A stretch of DNA of 57,974 nucleotides from Ruminococcus sp. GTDB lineage: Bacteria > Bacillota > Clostridia > Oscillospirales > Ruminococcaceae. The stretch lies in contig JAGAMB010000058.1 in NCBI GenBank assembly GCA_017624895.1, forward strand, positions 1-57,974. Direction: 5' to 3'. The notes below the pieces were generated by a model. It was not told the DNA's origin, did no database searches, and saw nothing but the letters and a program-made list of their open reading frames with translations. Each line of letters starts with the position of its first letter. Position 1 is the stretch's first letter. Positions 8,832 to 16,812 of this stretch are shown here, one piece after another. The translations under genes and the position numbers were made by a program.

Positions 8832-10811
8832 TTAGCTTTGATTTTCCAACTCCTCCTCACGGCTGTCGATAGCTTTAAGGAGAAGTTCTGCGGCTTTATT
8901 CAAGGAAGTATCTTTAAGCTGTGCAGCAGCCATAGTCTGATGACCGCCGCCGCCAAGCTTTTCCATAATCACCTGAACATTTATAGCGCCCAGTGAACGG
9001 GCAGAAATATTCGCCACATTATTGGTTTTGTATATTACAAATGAAGCATCAACATCTGTTATGTTAAGCAGCTCATCAGCTGCCTGTGGTGCTACAATGC
9101 GTATGTCGCTGCATTTTATATCAGCAGTTGCAACAGCGCATCTATTGTGTATACGTGCTGATGATACGATTTCCGTTTTGCTTCTGTATGAGTCAAATGA
9201 GCTGGAGAACAGCAGCTTTACAGCTACAGTATCGGCTCCCAGTTTTTTTAGAAAAGCAGCAGCCTCAAATGTTCTTGCTCCTGTACGCATAATGAAGCTT
9301 TTGGTATCAAGCATAATGCCTGCAAGAAGCGCTTCTGCGCAGTAAGAGGGGAGTTTTTCATCGCCTGTAAAGCGGAAATACTGGATAAGCTCTGTAACCA
9401 TCTCAGAAGCGGATGAGGCATATGGCTCATGGTAGAATATAACCGCATTGTCAATGTAATTGACGGTTTTTCTGTGGTGGTCGATTACAATAACCTGTCG
9501 GCTCATATCATAAAGCTCGCGGCTTTCAATGAAATCCTTGTTGTGAATATCTACGATTATAAGCAGATCATTGTCTGTCATTGACTGTAAAGCAGCAGAA
9601 GGAGTGATAAAAAGTCCCTGTTCCGTATGTGCTTCAACGGCTTCAATGAGATTTACCGCAAGATTTTTCGAACGGTCAACAACGATATGTGCATCTTTGC
9701 CCATAAGCTTCAATGCACCTGCAAGTCCGCAGGCAGCTCCAACAGAATCGAGATCGCCAAAGCGATGCCCCATAATAAAGACCTTGCCTGAATTAAGAAT
9801 GATATCCTGCATTGCATTGGCTATAATGCGTGTTTTTGTGCGGGACATCTTCTCAACGCCCTTTGAAACTCCGCCGAAGAAGCGGAAGCCGTTCTCTGTT
9901 TTAAGAACAGCCTGATCGCCGCCTCGTCCCAAAGCCATTTCAAGGCACTGACGAGCAATTTTTTCACTTTCTGCAAGAGAAGAAGCACCTTTGCCTACAC
10001 CAATTGACAGGGTGAGGGAATATTTTCCGGCGATTTTTATTTCTCTTGCCATATCGAGAATTTTGAACTTTCCGCGTATTTTATCCTCAAGATGGCGATG
10101 TTCAATAACGGCATAAAAAGTATTCGGAGATATCTTTTTCACAAAGCCGTTGGTGCTGCTCATAAATTTTTCAATAAGCTGCTCAATTTCAACAGCGGCT
10201 ATGGCCTTTTCGCTTTCCTTTGCGTTTTGCATAATCTCATCGTAGGTGTCGATGGTCATAATTACAACGTTTGGATGAGCCTCCTCCGCTTCCTTTTTCA
10301 ACTTGTAGTATGATGTTTCATCGCGGAAATAGGCTATGAGAAAAGTGACATCATCTTTTGGAAATTCCTCGTACATTATATTGTACACTGAATCATTTAT
10401 GCGGCATACAACCGAGCCGTCCTTAATAAGATCTTTAACATCAACGTTGGTACAATCCCCGAAATCCGTATCATATATATCCATATCAGGACATATTTTT
10501 TCCGAAAAAGTGCTGTTGAACCATACGATTCTGCCGCTTTTTTCGATAACCACAATAGGAGCCGGTAGAGTGTTTATATACTCAGCAGCTGAATTTTCAA
10601 GATGATTGTTCATCTTTGTGAAATAGCGTATGGAATTTTTGGAAAATATCACATAAATGAGTATCAGCACAATAGCAAGAATAGCCGCCGATACTATTCC
10701 TATGGTACCATAAACCTTGTTGTATCCGAAAAGTGACAGCGAAACAAAAAGCTGACTTGCAATAAAAGCGCACAATATCAGCAGTGCTGCTCCCGGAAAC
10801 TTTTTCTTCAC
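8832..10811 (-). CDS. gdpP: Cyclic-di-AMP phosphodiesterase GdpP (DHH/DHHA1)
   Basis: Hydrolyses c-di-AMP to 5'-pApA, controlling potassium and osmolyte homeostasis and wall stress. Order of domains: two membrane helices (about 8-28 and 35-57), a degenerate PAS domain (about 80-165), a degenerate GGDEF domain (about 185-305), then the DHH domain with GHRFGDLDS (348-356), DIHN (421-424) and DHH (444-446), and DHHA1 ending GGGGHQTMAAAQ. The metal-binding Asp/His set looks intact. The start is GTG 10811, preceded by a G-rich site at 7 nt. The gdpP-rplI-dnaB order is a common Firmicutes arrangement. Upstream the intergenic region is filled with nested repeat elements. Confidence 0.94.
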   Translation of the reverse strand: MKKKFPGAALLILCAFIASQLFVSLSLFGYNKVYGTIGIVSAAILAIVLILIYVIFSKNSIRYFTKMNNHLENSAAEYINTLPAPIVVIEKSGRIVWFNSTFSEKICPDMDIYDTDFGDCTNVDVKDLIKDGSVVCRINDSVYNIMYEEFPKDDVTFLIAYFRDETSYYKLKKEAEEAHPNVVIMTIDTYDEIMQNAKESEKAIAAVEIEQLIEKFMSSTNGFVKKISPNTFYAVIEHRHLEDKIRGKFKILDMAREIKIAGKYSLTLSIGVGKGASSLAESEKIARQCLEMALGRGGDQAVLKTENGFRFFGGVSKGVEKMSRTKTRIIANAMQDIILNSGKVFIMGHRFGDLDSVGAACGLAGALKLMGKDAHIVVDRSKNLAVNLIEAVEAHTEQGLFITPSAALQSMTDNDLLIIVDIHNKDFIESRELYDMSRQVIVIDHHRKTVNYIDNAVIFYHEPYASSASEMVTELIQYFRFTGDEKLPSYCAEALLAGIMLDTKSFIMRTGARTFEAAAFLKKLGADTVAVKLLFSSSFDSYRSKTEIVSSARIHNRCAVATADIKCSDIRIVAPQAADELLNITDVDASFVIYKTNNVANISARSLGAINVQVIMEKLGGGGHQTMAAAQLKDTSLNKAAELLLKAIDSREEELENQS

Positions 10812-10839
10812 ATCTCAACCCCCCCTTAATGAAGAATTT

Positions 10840-11002
10840 ATACTAATCCCTAAAATGTTAGCAGACAAAGATGATGAGCAGAAATTATGTATGTCAAGGC
10901 GGACGACGAAATCATACTGTCGTATGGTGAGAAAGTCAAACGATGACATACGGCATTTATGCCATTAGATTTGTCTACTGTTGTTGTTTCAGGGATTAGT
11001 AT
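10840..11002. mobile_element. Family A inverted-repeat element (A1), MITE-like
   Basis: A 163-bp element bounded by perfect 12-bp terminal inverted repeats, ATACTAATCCCT (10840-10851) and AGGGATTAGTAT (10991-11002). It encodes nothing. Its left end (about 75 bp) matches the right end of element A2, and its right end (about 95 bp) matches the left part of A3. It sits between gdpP and rnjA, immediately upstream of gdpP. Size, terminal repeats and lack of a gene fit a miniature inverted-repeat transposable element; the parent transposase is not in the window. Confidence 0.75.
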
Positions 11003-11009
11003 TATATCT

Positions 11010-11353
11010 GGCAGCACCGCACAAAGCCCGCCTGACGGCTTTGCACGAAATCTGCCTGAAGGGAACCTCTAAAAACCTCCCTCACGGCAGACTTTCTATG
11101 ACAGACATCATTTACTGCGTTGCCAAACCTTGCAATACATCAAGTATTACTGCGGTTTGTCGCCTTGAAAATGATATATGTCATATACGGAATTCTGCTC
11201 GTGTTCCGGTTTTTAGAGAACCCCTGAATATTTTCCGCCATCTTGCACAAAGAAACTCTTGACATACCCCAGTATGCCTGAAAGCTTTTTATACAATCTG
11301 ACGAAAAATATGACTTCGCATCTTCCTCACAAGCTCTGTGCGGTATTACCTTA
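11010..11353. repeat. Family C palindromic element (C1), interrupted by B1
   Basis: The left end GGCAGCACCGCACAAAGC (11010-11027) and the right end, which read on the minus strand begins TAAGGTAATACCGCACAGAG, form imperfect terminal repeats. Left and right parts align with the uninterrupted copy C2 near 13.2 kb. Here the interior contains the separate element B1 plus about 90 extra bases. The right terminus overlaps the stop codon of rnjA. Confidence 0.55.
11061..11224. mobile_element. Family B inverted-repeat element (B1), nested in C1
   Basis: A 164-bp segment bounded by GGGAACCTCTAAAAACC (11061-11077) and GGTTTTTAGAGAACCCC (11208-11224). The CTCTAAAAACC core of the terminal repeat is the same as in B2 and B3; the outer 4-6 bases have diverged. 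It interrupts the family C element, so it inserted later. No coding capacity. Confidence 0.6.
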
Positions 11354-13159
11354 AAGCTCCATAATGATAGGAAGTATCATAGGACTTCTCTTTGTTTTCT
11401 GGTAAATATAATCTGAGAGAGCGTCACGGAGCTTGCCCTTGAGAGTATTCCACTCACGCATTTCGTGATATGAGCAGTTATCGAGAGTGTTGTTGAGCAG
11501 CTCTCTTGCTTCGACGAAAAGCTCCTCCGATTCGCGGACATAGACAAAGCCTCTTGAAATGATATCCGGGCCTGCTACGACTACATTTCCTGCTCTTTCG
11601 ATGCCGATAACAATTATAATAAGACCGTCCTGAGCAAGATGCTTTCTGTCGCGGAGTACGATTGAGCCGACATCACCGACGCCAAGACCGTCAACAAGAA
11701 TACGTCCTGACGGTACCTGAGATACGACCTTCATTGATATGCCGTCTGACTCAATAACATTTCCTATTTCAGCGATAATCACGTTTTCACGGGGCATACC
11801 CATTTGTACCGCAAGGTCGCCGTGCTTTTTAAGGTGCTTATATTCACCGTGTACAGGGATGAAGAATTTCGGCTTTGTGAGAGCCTGCATAAGCTTCAGC
11901 TCCTCCTGACAGGCGTGACCTGAAACGTGAACCTCATACATAGCCTCGTATACAACCTCTGCTCCCGATTTCATAAGCTCGTTTACAACTCGTGTAACGT
12001 ATTTTTCATTTCCGGGTATTGGTGTGGCGGATATGATAATGAAGTCCATCGGGGTAATGTTTACCTTTCTGTGGTCATTCATCGCCATACGTGTAAGAGC
12101 CGACATAGGCTCGCCCTGACTTCCCGTTGTTATAAGAACTATACGCTCGTTTTCGTAGCGGTTCATCATATCAATGTCAATGATAAGACCGTCCGGAACT
12201 TCGAGATAGCCAAGCTCCATAGCCGTATTGATAACGTTTATCATACTTCTTCCCGATATGGCGACTTTTCTGCCATAGTGTACAGCAGCGTTGATAATTT
12301 GCTGCACGCGGTGGATATTTGATGAGAATGTAGCAATGATAATACGCTTGCCCTCGCCCTTTTTGAAAAGGCGCTCAAAGGATTCGCCTACAGTACGTTC
12401 TGAACGTGTGCAGCCCTCGCGCTCGGCATTTGTTGAGTCAGCCATAAGCGCAAGAACTCCCTTGCTTCCCAGCTCTCCGAAGCGTGCAAGGTCAATGATG
12501 TTGCCGTCGATAGGGGAGTAATCCACCTTAAAGTCGCCTGTGTGGACGATAACTCCTGCAGGGGTATGGATAGCCATACCAACAGCGTCGGGAATTGAGT
12601 GGTTGACTTTGATAAATTCAACAGCCATACAGCCCATTTTTACTGTTTTTCTCGGTTCAACGATATTGAGCTTTACCTGATTGAGAATACCCTGTTCTTT
12701 GAGCTTGCCTTCAATAAGCCCGATAGTAAGCCTTGTGGCATATACAGGGACGTTCACCTTTTTGAGCAGATAGGCAAGTCCGCCGATGTGATCCTCGTGA
12801 CCGTGAGTGATGACAATACCCCTGATCTTATCTGCATTACGCTCTACATAGGTGAAATCGGGTATAACGATATCAACGCCCGGCATATCAGCGTCGGGGA
12901 AAGCAAGACCGCAGTCGAGAATGAACATATCGTTGGAACATTCAAAAACGGTCATATTTTTTCCGATTTCATTAAGACCGCCGAGAGGGATAATTCTAAC
13001 GGGAGTTCTTCTGATCTCTTTAACCTGCTGTCTGGGTTTACGCGGAGAGGCTGCCGCAGTTTTTGAAGCAGTCTGCCTTGTATTTTTCTTTACCTGATCT
13101 GCTGTTTTTTTCTGAACAGGATTATTTCTTGGTTTTCTTTCTGTGTTTTTTTCGTTCAC
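11351..13159 (-). CDS. rnjA: Ribonuclease J
   Basis: A metallo-beta-lactamase/beta-CASP ribonuclease with 5'-3' exo- and endonuclease activity, a main RNA decay and processing enzyme in Firmicutes. A basic, Lys/Arg/Thr-rich N-terminal extension (about 55 residues) precedes the core. The core has the zinc motif HGHEDHIGG, later histidines (VNHSIPDAVG, HTGDFK), beta-CASP motifs (TTGSQGEP, HVSGHA) and the C-terminal domain. The start is placed at GTG 13159 because AAAGGAGG lies 8 nt upstream, giving 602 residues. Reading through upstream sequence would add 28 spurious residues from repeat C2. A strong promoter lies at 13366-13394. The stop codon coincides with the end of repeat C1. Confidence 0.94.
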   Translation of the reverse strand: MNEKNTERKPRNNPVQKKTADQVKKNTRQTASKTAAASPRKPRQQVKEIRRTPVRIIPLGGLNEIGKNMTVFECSNDMFILDCGLAFPDADMPGVDIVIPDFTYVERNADKIRGIVITHGHEDHIGGLAYLLKKVNVPVYATRLTIGLIEGKLKEQGILNQVKLNIVEPRKTVKMGCMAVEFIKVNHSIPDAVGMAIHTPAGVIVHTGDFKVDYSPIDGNIIDLARFGELGSKGVLALMADSTNAEREGCTRSERTVGESFERLFKKGEGKRIIIATFSSNIHRVQQIINAAVHYGRKVAISGRSMINVINTAMELGYLEVPDGLIIDIDMMNRYENERIVLITTGSQGEPMSALTRMAMNDHRKVNITPMDFIIISATPIPGNEKYVTRVVNELMKSGAEVVYEAMYEVHVSGHACQEELKLMQALTKPKFFIPVHGEYKHLKKHGDLAVQMGMPRENVIIAEIGNVIESDGISMKVVSQVPSGRILVDGLGVGDVGSIVLRDRKHLAQDGLIIIVIGIERAGNVVVAGPDIISRGFVYVRESEELFVEARELLNNTLDNCSYHEMREWNTLKGKLRDALSDYIYQKTKRSPMILPIIMEL

Positions 13160-13180
13160 TAAATTGTCCTCCTTTTGGCT

Positions 13181-13264
13181 AAGGCAGCAAAGCGCAAAGC
13201 ATACCTGACGGTTTTGCACGAGATCTGTTTGCATCTTACGCACAAGCTCTGTACTGTGCTGTCT
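13181..13264. repeat. Family C palindromic element (C2) in the rnjA leader
   Basis: An 84-bp imperfect palindrome running from AAGGCAGCAAAGCGCAAAGC (13181-13200) to a matching inverted end (CTCTGTACTGTGCTGTCT, near 13247-13264). It shares its interior (CCTGACGG..TTTGCACGA.ATCTG) with C1. It lies between the rnjA promoter and ribosome-binding site, so it is transcribed as part of the 5' leader of rnjA and should fold into a hairpin there. Confidence 0.6.
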
Positions 13265-13365
13265 AAAAAATAAATAAATATATACTTCAGCGGATATCAG
13301 GGTGTGAAACCGCTAATAAATTCATAATTTTAACCATTGATACAGTTACAAATGTAGATAGTATA

Positions 13366-13394
13366 ATTATACCCAAAAAATGATAATATGTCAA
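13366..13394 (-). promoter_or_regulatory. Sigma-A type promoter for rnjA
   Basis: On the minus strand, TTGACA (13394-13389), a 17-bp spacer and TATAAT (13371-13366) match the vegetative consensus exactly. It predicts a leader of roughly 200 nt before the rnjA start codon, containing repeat C2. The remainder of 13265-13426 shows no gene. Confidence 0.8.
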
Positions 13395-13426
13395 GTAGTG
13401 GAGTGAGGGAATTGAAAATTATGGAG

Positions 13427-14668
13427 TCAGACGGGCTTTGTGCGGTGCAGCTTTAAGCATTCCATCATTAAAATCCCCGAAACATTGACAAACGCCATAA
13501 GACCGTTGAAAATATCGGATAAAATCCATACATATTCAGCAGGTGATAATGCTCCGCAGGCGGCAATAGCAGCATATATTACAGAAAATGCGCCTATGTA
13601 TTTCCCTTTGAAAATATAGCTGAATGTGGTCATTCCGCAGAAATACCAGCCTATAACGGTACAGAAGGAGAAAACTCCAAGCTCTGCTGTAATGAATATA
13701 TCAGAGAAATTGCCCAAGACAGCAGAAAGAGCTTCGGCTGGAGAGAAGCTTTCAGAGCCGCAGAGTACCGTTATAGCCGTAAGGGAGCAGCAGATTATGG
13801 TATCAAAAAAGACCTCGAACATACTCCACAAGCCCTGTGTTCGGGGCGATGTACCTTCTGCGGCGCTGTGAAGTATGGGTGAGCTTCCAAGACCTGCTTC
13901 GTTGGAGAAAAGTCCGCGGCGTATTCCGACAGAAACAGCATATCCCGCTGTGCCGCCTGCCGCAGACCTGAAATTAAAGGCTTCGGAAAATATACTGCTG
14001 AAAACCTGTGGGATCTGTTTGTAATTCATGGCAATTACGGCTATACAGGCAGCTGTATATAATAGCGAGGCAGCAGGGAGAAGAAGCTGTGCGGCTGTTC
14101 CGATACGCTTACCGCCGCCTTTTATAACAAGCCATACAGCAATAAAAATAATAACGGCGGCGGCAGGTCGGCTGAAATCTGCACATTTGCCAAGAGCCTC
14201 GGTGAAAACGCTTATTTGTGCCATTCCTCCCATACCGAGAGAAGCGCAGACGCAGAATACGGCGAAAATCAGCGCGAGAAACGGACAGCCAAGCCCTTTG
14301 GTGAGATATGCCATAGGCCCTTTCAGTTCATCATCGCTGTAACGGGCAGACAGAACATTTTCCGTGTAAACAATTGCCATACCGAGAAAGGCGGAAATCC
14401 ACATCCAGAAAACAGCTCCTGCTCCTCCCACAGCAACAGCGGAGGCTGCTCCTACAATATTTCCGGTACCCATTGCAGTACCAAGACTCATACAGACGGT
14501 TTTAAACTGTGATAAGCCGGAATTTTTCGATTTGCCGTATTTTTTCAGCAGGAATGGTAAACGGAGCTGTATGAATTTCAGCCTGATAGTTATAATCACG
14601 CCTGTGAAAAGAAGCAGGAAAACAAGACCGTTTCCCCAGATGAAATTATTAATTTTTTCAAGTATCAT
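13427..14668 (-). CDS. Sodium:alanine symporter family protein
   Basis: An AgcS-family (amino acid carrier protein) Na+-coupled importer of alanine or glycine, with about 11 hydrophobic segments. Family signatures include GTAMGTGNIVGAASAVAVGG in the first third, IRRGLFSNEAGLGSSPILHS in the middle, and VGWYFCGMTTFSY near the end. The start was set at ATG 14668, which has GGAGG 6 nt upstream, giving 413 residues. The in-frame extension to 14800 encodes a hydrophilic, His/Arg/Tyr-rich tail without a ribosome site. It is monocistronic and divergent from the PH-domain genes. Confidence 0.92.
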   Translation of the reverse strand: MILEKINNFIWGNGLVFLLLFTGVIITIRLKFIQLRLPFLLKKYGKSKNSGLSQFKTVCMSLGTAMGTGNIVGAASAVAVGGAGAVFWMWISAFLGMAIVYTENVLSARYSDDELKGPMAYLTKGLGCPFLALIFAVFCVCASLGMGGMAQISVFTEALGKCADFSRPAAAVIIFIAVWLVIKGGGKRIGTAAQLLLPAASLLYTAACIAVIAMNYKQIPQVFSSIFSEAFNFRSAAGGTAGYAVSVGIRRGLFSNEAGLGSSPILHSAAEGTSPRTQGLWSMFEVFFDTIICCSLTAITVLCGSESFSPAEALSAVLGNFSDIFITAELGVFSFCTVIGWYFCGMTTFSYIFKGKYIGAFSVIYAAIAACGALSPAEYVWILSDIFNGLMAFVNVSGILMMECLKLHRTKPV

Positions 14669-14763
14669 AAAAATCCTCCGAAAAATATGTACTTTTCTGT
14701 AAAAATGAGTTATAATATATTTATGTAGCTTTTTAGTCTGAAAATTCATACAGGTGGTGTATA

Positions 14764-15198
14764 ATGAAAAAAATCTTACCCGATGGAAATGCCGGTACAT
14801 TTTTAAAGATAGTAATATTTGTGATCGTTCTGCTTATTGTGTGTGCAGTATGGCTTTTTATACCTGTTTATGCGCTGTGGATAACAATAATTCTTGCAGC
14901 TGTGTCAATAATTCTCGATTGTATATATATTCCTCTTTATTTCCGAAATCTGCGATATGAAATGGACGGCGAGCGAATAATCCGTTACAGCGGAGTTTTT
15001 TTCAGAAGCATTAAAATGACTGAGTTTTCCGCTGTCAGATACACAACATTATTGACAACTCCTTTTTCAAAGCATACAGGACTTAATTTTGCGGTGCTTT
15101 TTTTGTATGGCGGACGGCTCAGACTTTCGTTTCTTAGTGAAAGTGATGTGAGGGAGATAATAGCTATTGCATCGGCTTCAGGGAGGGAAAAAATATGA
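14764..15198 (+). CDS. Bacterial PH-domain (YdbS-like) membrane protein
   Basis: A 144-residue protein with two N-terminal membrane segments (about 13-34 and 37-57) followed by a bPH2 domain (IIRYSGVFFRSIKMTEFSAVRYTTLL). This is the YdbS-like architecture. It has an AGGTGG ribosome site, and its last codons overlap the next gene (ATGA). In Bacillus, ydbS/ydbT pairs are linked to antimicrobial-peptide resistance; the biochemical role is unknown. No known catalytic residues are seen. Confidence 0.8.
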   Translation: MKKILPDGNAGTFLKIVIFVIVLLIVCAVWLFIPVYALWITIILAAVSIILDCIYIPLYFRNLRYEMDGERIIRYSGVFFRSIKMTEFSAVRYTTLLTTPFSKHTGLNFAVLFLYGGRLRLSFLSESDVREIIAIASASGREKI

Positions 15199-16631
15199 AA
15201 TTCCGTGAACATCGCCTGCGGATTGCACGATATTGCGCAAAGAACCTGTGGCTTCTTCTGTTTCCGCTTTTTCGAGGAATTACTGTGCTGAAATTTGATT
15301 TGTCCGGAATATACCGCTGGGTAAAGGGTGCGTGGCTTGATATTGTTGTAATTCTGGTTATCCTTATATACGGATATATACAATGGCGCTTCTCGGAGAT
15401 CATACTTACAGACAAGGAATTACGCCGGAAAAAGGGAATTATTTTTCGGACAGAAACGCTTATGCCTATTGACAGTATAAGCTCGGCGGCGGTAGAAACG
15501 CTTTTTTTTCTTATCCCTTTTAAAGCTGTAAATATACGGCTTGACACGGGAGCAGGCTTCTACAAGTCGGCTGATATGAAGCTTCTTCTCACCAAAAAAG
15601 AGGCAGAGGAAATAATGAAGCGTATTCCCGATGTCAAAAAAGAAAACAGCATAAAGGACTTGCCTAAGTCGGGAGCAGTTTCGATTATTCTTTTTTCGTT
15701 CTTTTTTTCAAGCGGATTTTCGGGGGCTGTATACATTGCAGCTTTCTTCCTGAAAGGCGGTGATATAGCAAGGGATATAGTATCATTGGCTTTTGAAAGG
15801 GTAACAAGGCAGGCGGAGATGATATATACAAGCCTACTAAGCGGAATACCTAAGGCAGCGGCAATGACGGCGCTGTTTTTTGTAGCTGCGTGGCTGGTTT
15901 CCTTTGTGAAAAATCTGTTGATGTATGCGTGTTTTTCAATATCTGCGGACAGGGATTTCATAAATGTGGCTTTCGGGATTTTAAAGCGGTGCAGGCATAG
16001 GATAAGGATACTCCATATAAATTATATCGACCTGCGTCAAAATCTTATTATGAAGATAGGCGGAGCTGTTGCTGTCAATATCAGCTGTCCCGGCTATGGT
16101 TATGATTCTCATTTTCCTGTGCTGCTGCCCATGAGCAGGGAAAAAAAGGCGGAATTATTCGGTACAGACGGAAAAGATGAGATGAAATACCGACCTGTAT
16201 GGACATCTTTTTTCAGCTATACAGGTGCGCCTCTTTGTGGAATGATACTGACTGCTCTGCTTTATCATTTTTCGGATTATATTCTGTGGGATGACCGCGG
16301 ATTGTGGAAATTTCTTGCAATTGCGGCATATATTCCGCTTGGATGGTTTATTGTGGTTAAAACAGCAGCATTATTCATAAGCGGCATAACGATATATAGC
16401 GACAGAATAGTTCTGTGCAGTGTATCGGGAACGATATTTCACACAGTTATTGCTGAAAGACGGAATGCAGCGATAGTGCAGATAAAACAGAATATCATAC
16501 AGCAGATATTCAGGAAATGCAGCGTTGTTATATGGTTTACAGGCGAAACTCCGGCAAGGTATAAGGTAAAAGGGTTATGGCTCAAAGACGGCATTAAAAT
16601 ATCGGAAATGCTGAAATGTAATAATATGTAA
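15195..16631 (+). CDS. Multi-domain bacterial PH (YdbT-like) membrane protein
   Basis: A 478-residue partner of the preceding gene, coupled by a 4-nt overlap. It resembles YdbT: membrane helix pairs alternate with bPH2 domains. One PH domain lies near 70-140 (LTDKELRRKKGIIFRTETLMPIDSI), a second near 240-310, and a third near 390-470 (ITIYSDRIVLCSVSGTIFHTVIAERRNAAIVQIKQN). Helices occur near 45-62, 155-180, 205-235 and 335-385. It probably forms a membrane complex with the YdbS-like protein. Function unassigned. Confidence 0.75.
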   Translation: MKFREHRLRIARYCAKNLWLLLFPLFRGITVLKFDLSGIYRWVKGAWLDIVVILVILIYGYIQWRFSEIILTDKELRRKKGIIFRTETLMPIDSISSAAVETLFFLIPFKAVNIRLDTGAGFYKSADMKLLLTKKEAEEIMKRIPDVKKENSIKDLPKSGAVSIILFSFFFSSGFSGAVYIAAFFLKGGDIARDIVSLAFERVTRQAEMIYTSLLSGIPKAAAMTALFFVAAWLVSFVKNLLMYACFSISADRDFINVAFGILKRCRHRIRILHINYIDLRQNLIMKIGGAVAVNISCPGYGYDSHFPVLLPMSREKKAELFGTDGKDEMKYRPVWTSFFSYTGAPLCGMILTALLYHFSDYILWDDRGLWKFLAIAAYIPLGWFIVVKTAALFISGITIYSDRIVLCSVSGTIFHTVIAERRNAAIVQIKQNIIQQIFRKCSVVIWFTGETPARYKVKGLWLKDGIKISEMLKCNNM

Positions 16632-16691
16632 TTATATCTTTATTGACTTTTTTTGCTGCAAATGGTAATATAATGAAAAACACCAATAAAA

Positions 16692-16726
16692 GTGACAAAT
16701 GTCACTTATAAAGTGACGTATGACAC
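16692..16726 (+). promoter_or_regulatory. Tandem palindromic operator, two sites 21 bp apart
   Basis: GTGACAAATGTCAC (16692-16705) is a perfect palindrome around AA, and GTGACGTATGACAC (16713-16726) is a close relative. Their starts are 21 bp apart (two helical turns), and they end directly against the predicted -35 box. This is the layout expected for an activator dimer pair. The linked NarL-type regulator (21207-21830) is the obvious candidate, by inference. Confidence 0.55.
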
Positions 16727-16727
16727 C

Positions 16728-16755
16728 TTACAAAATATGGCAGATATGGTATAAT
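16728..16755 (+). promoter_or_regulatory. Promoter of the DUF2157-kinase-regulator operon
   Basis: A weak -35 TTACAA (16728-16733), a 16-bp spacer and a consensus TATAAT (16750-16755, repeated at 16755-16760). The poor -35 beside upstream palindromes suggests activator-dependent transcription of the gene starting at 16813. Confidence 0.6.
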
Positions 16756-16812
16756 ATAATCACAGGGGAGGCAAGATGAAAATTCTCCCTAAAAGCGAAA
16801 GGAGTGCTTTAT

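Noticed and set aside
10885..10925. Outward-facing TTGACA inside family A elements that might act as a mobile promoter for gdpP
   Set aside because: TTGACA is conserved in A1 and A3, but no acceptable -10 lies 16-18 bp beyond it in any copy.
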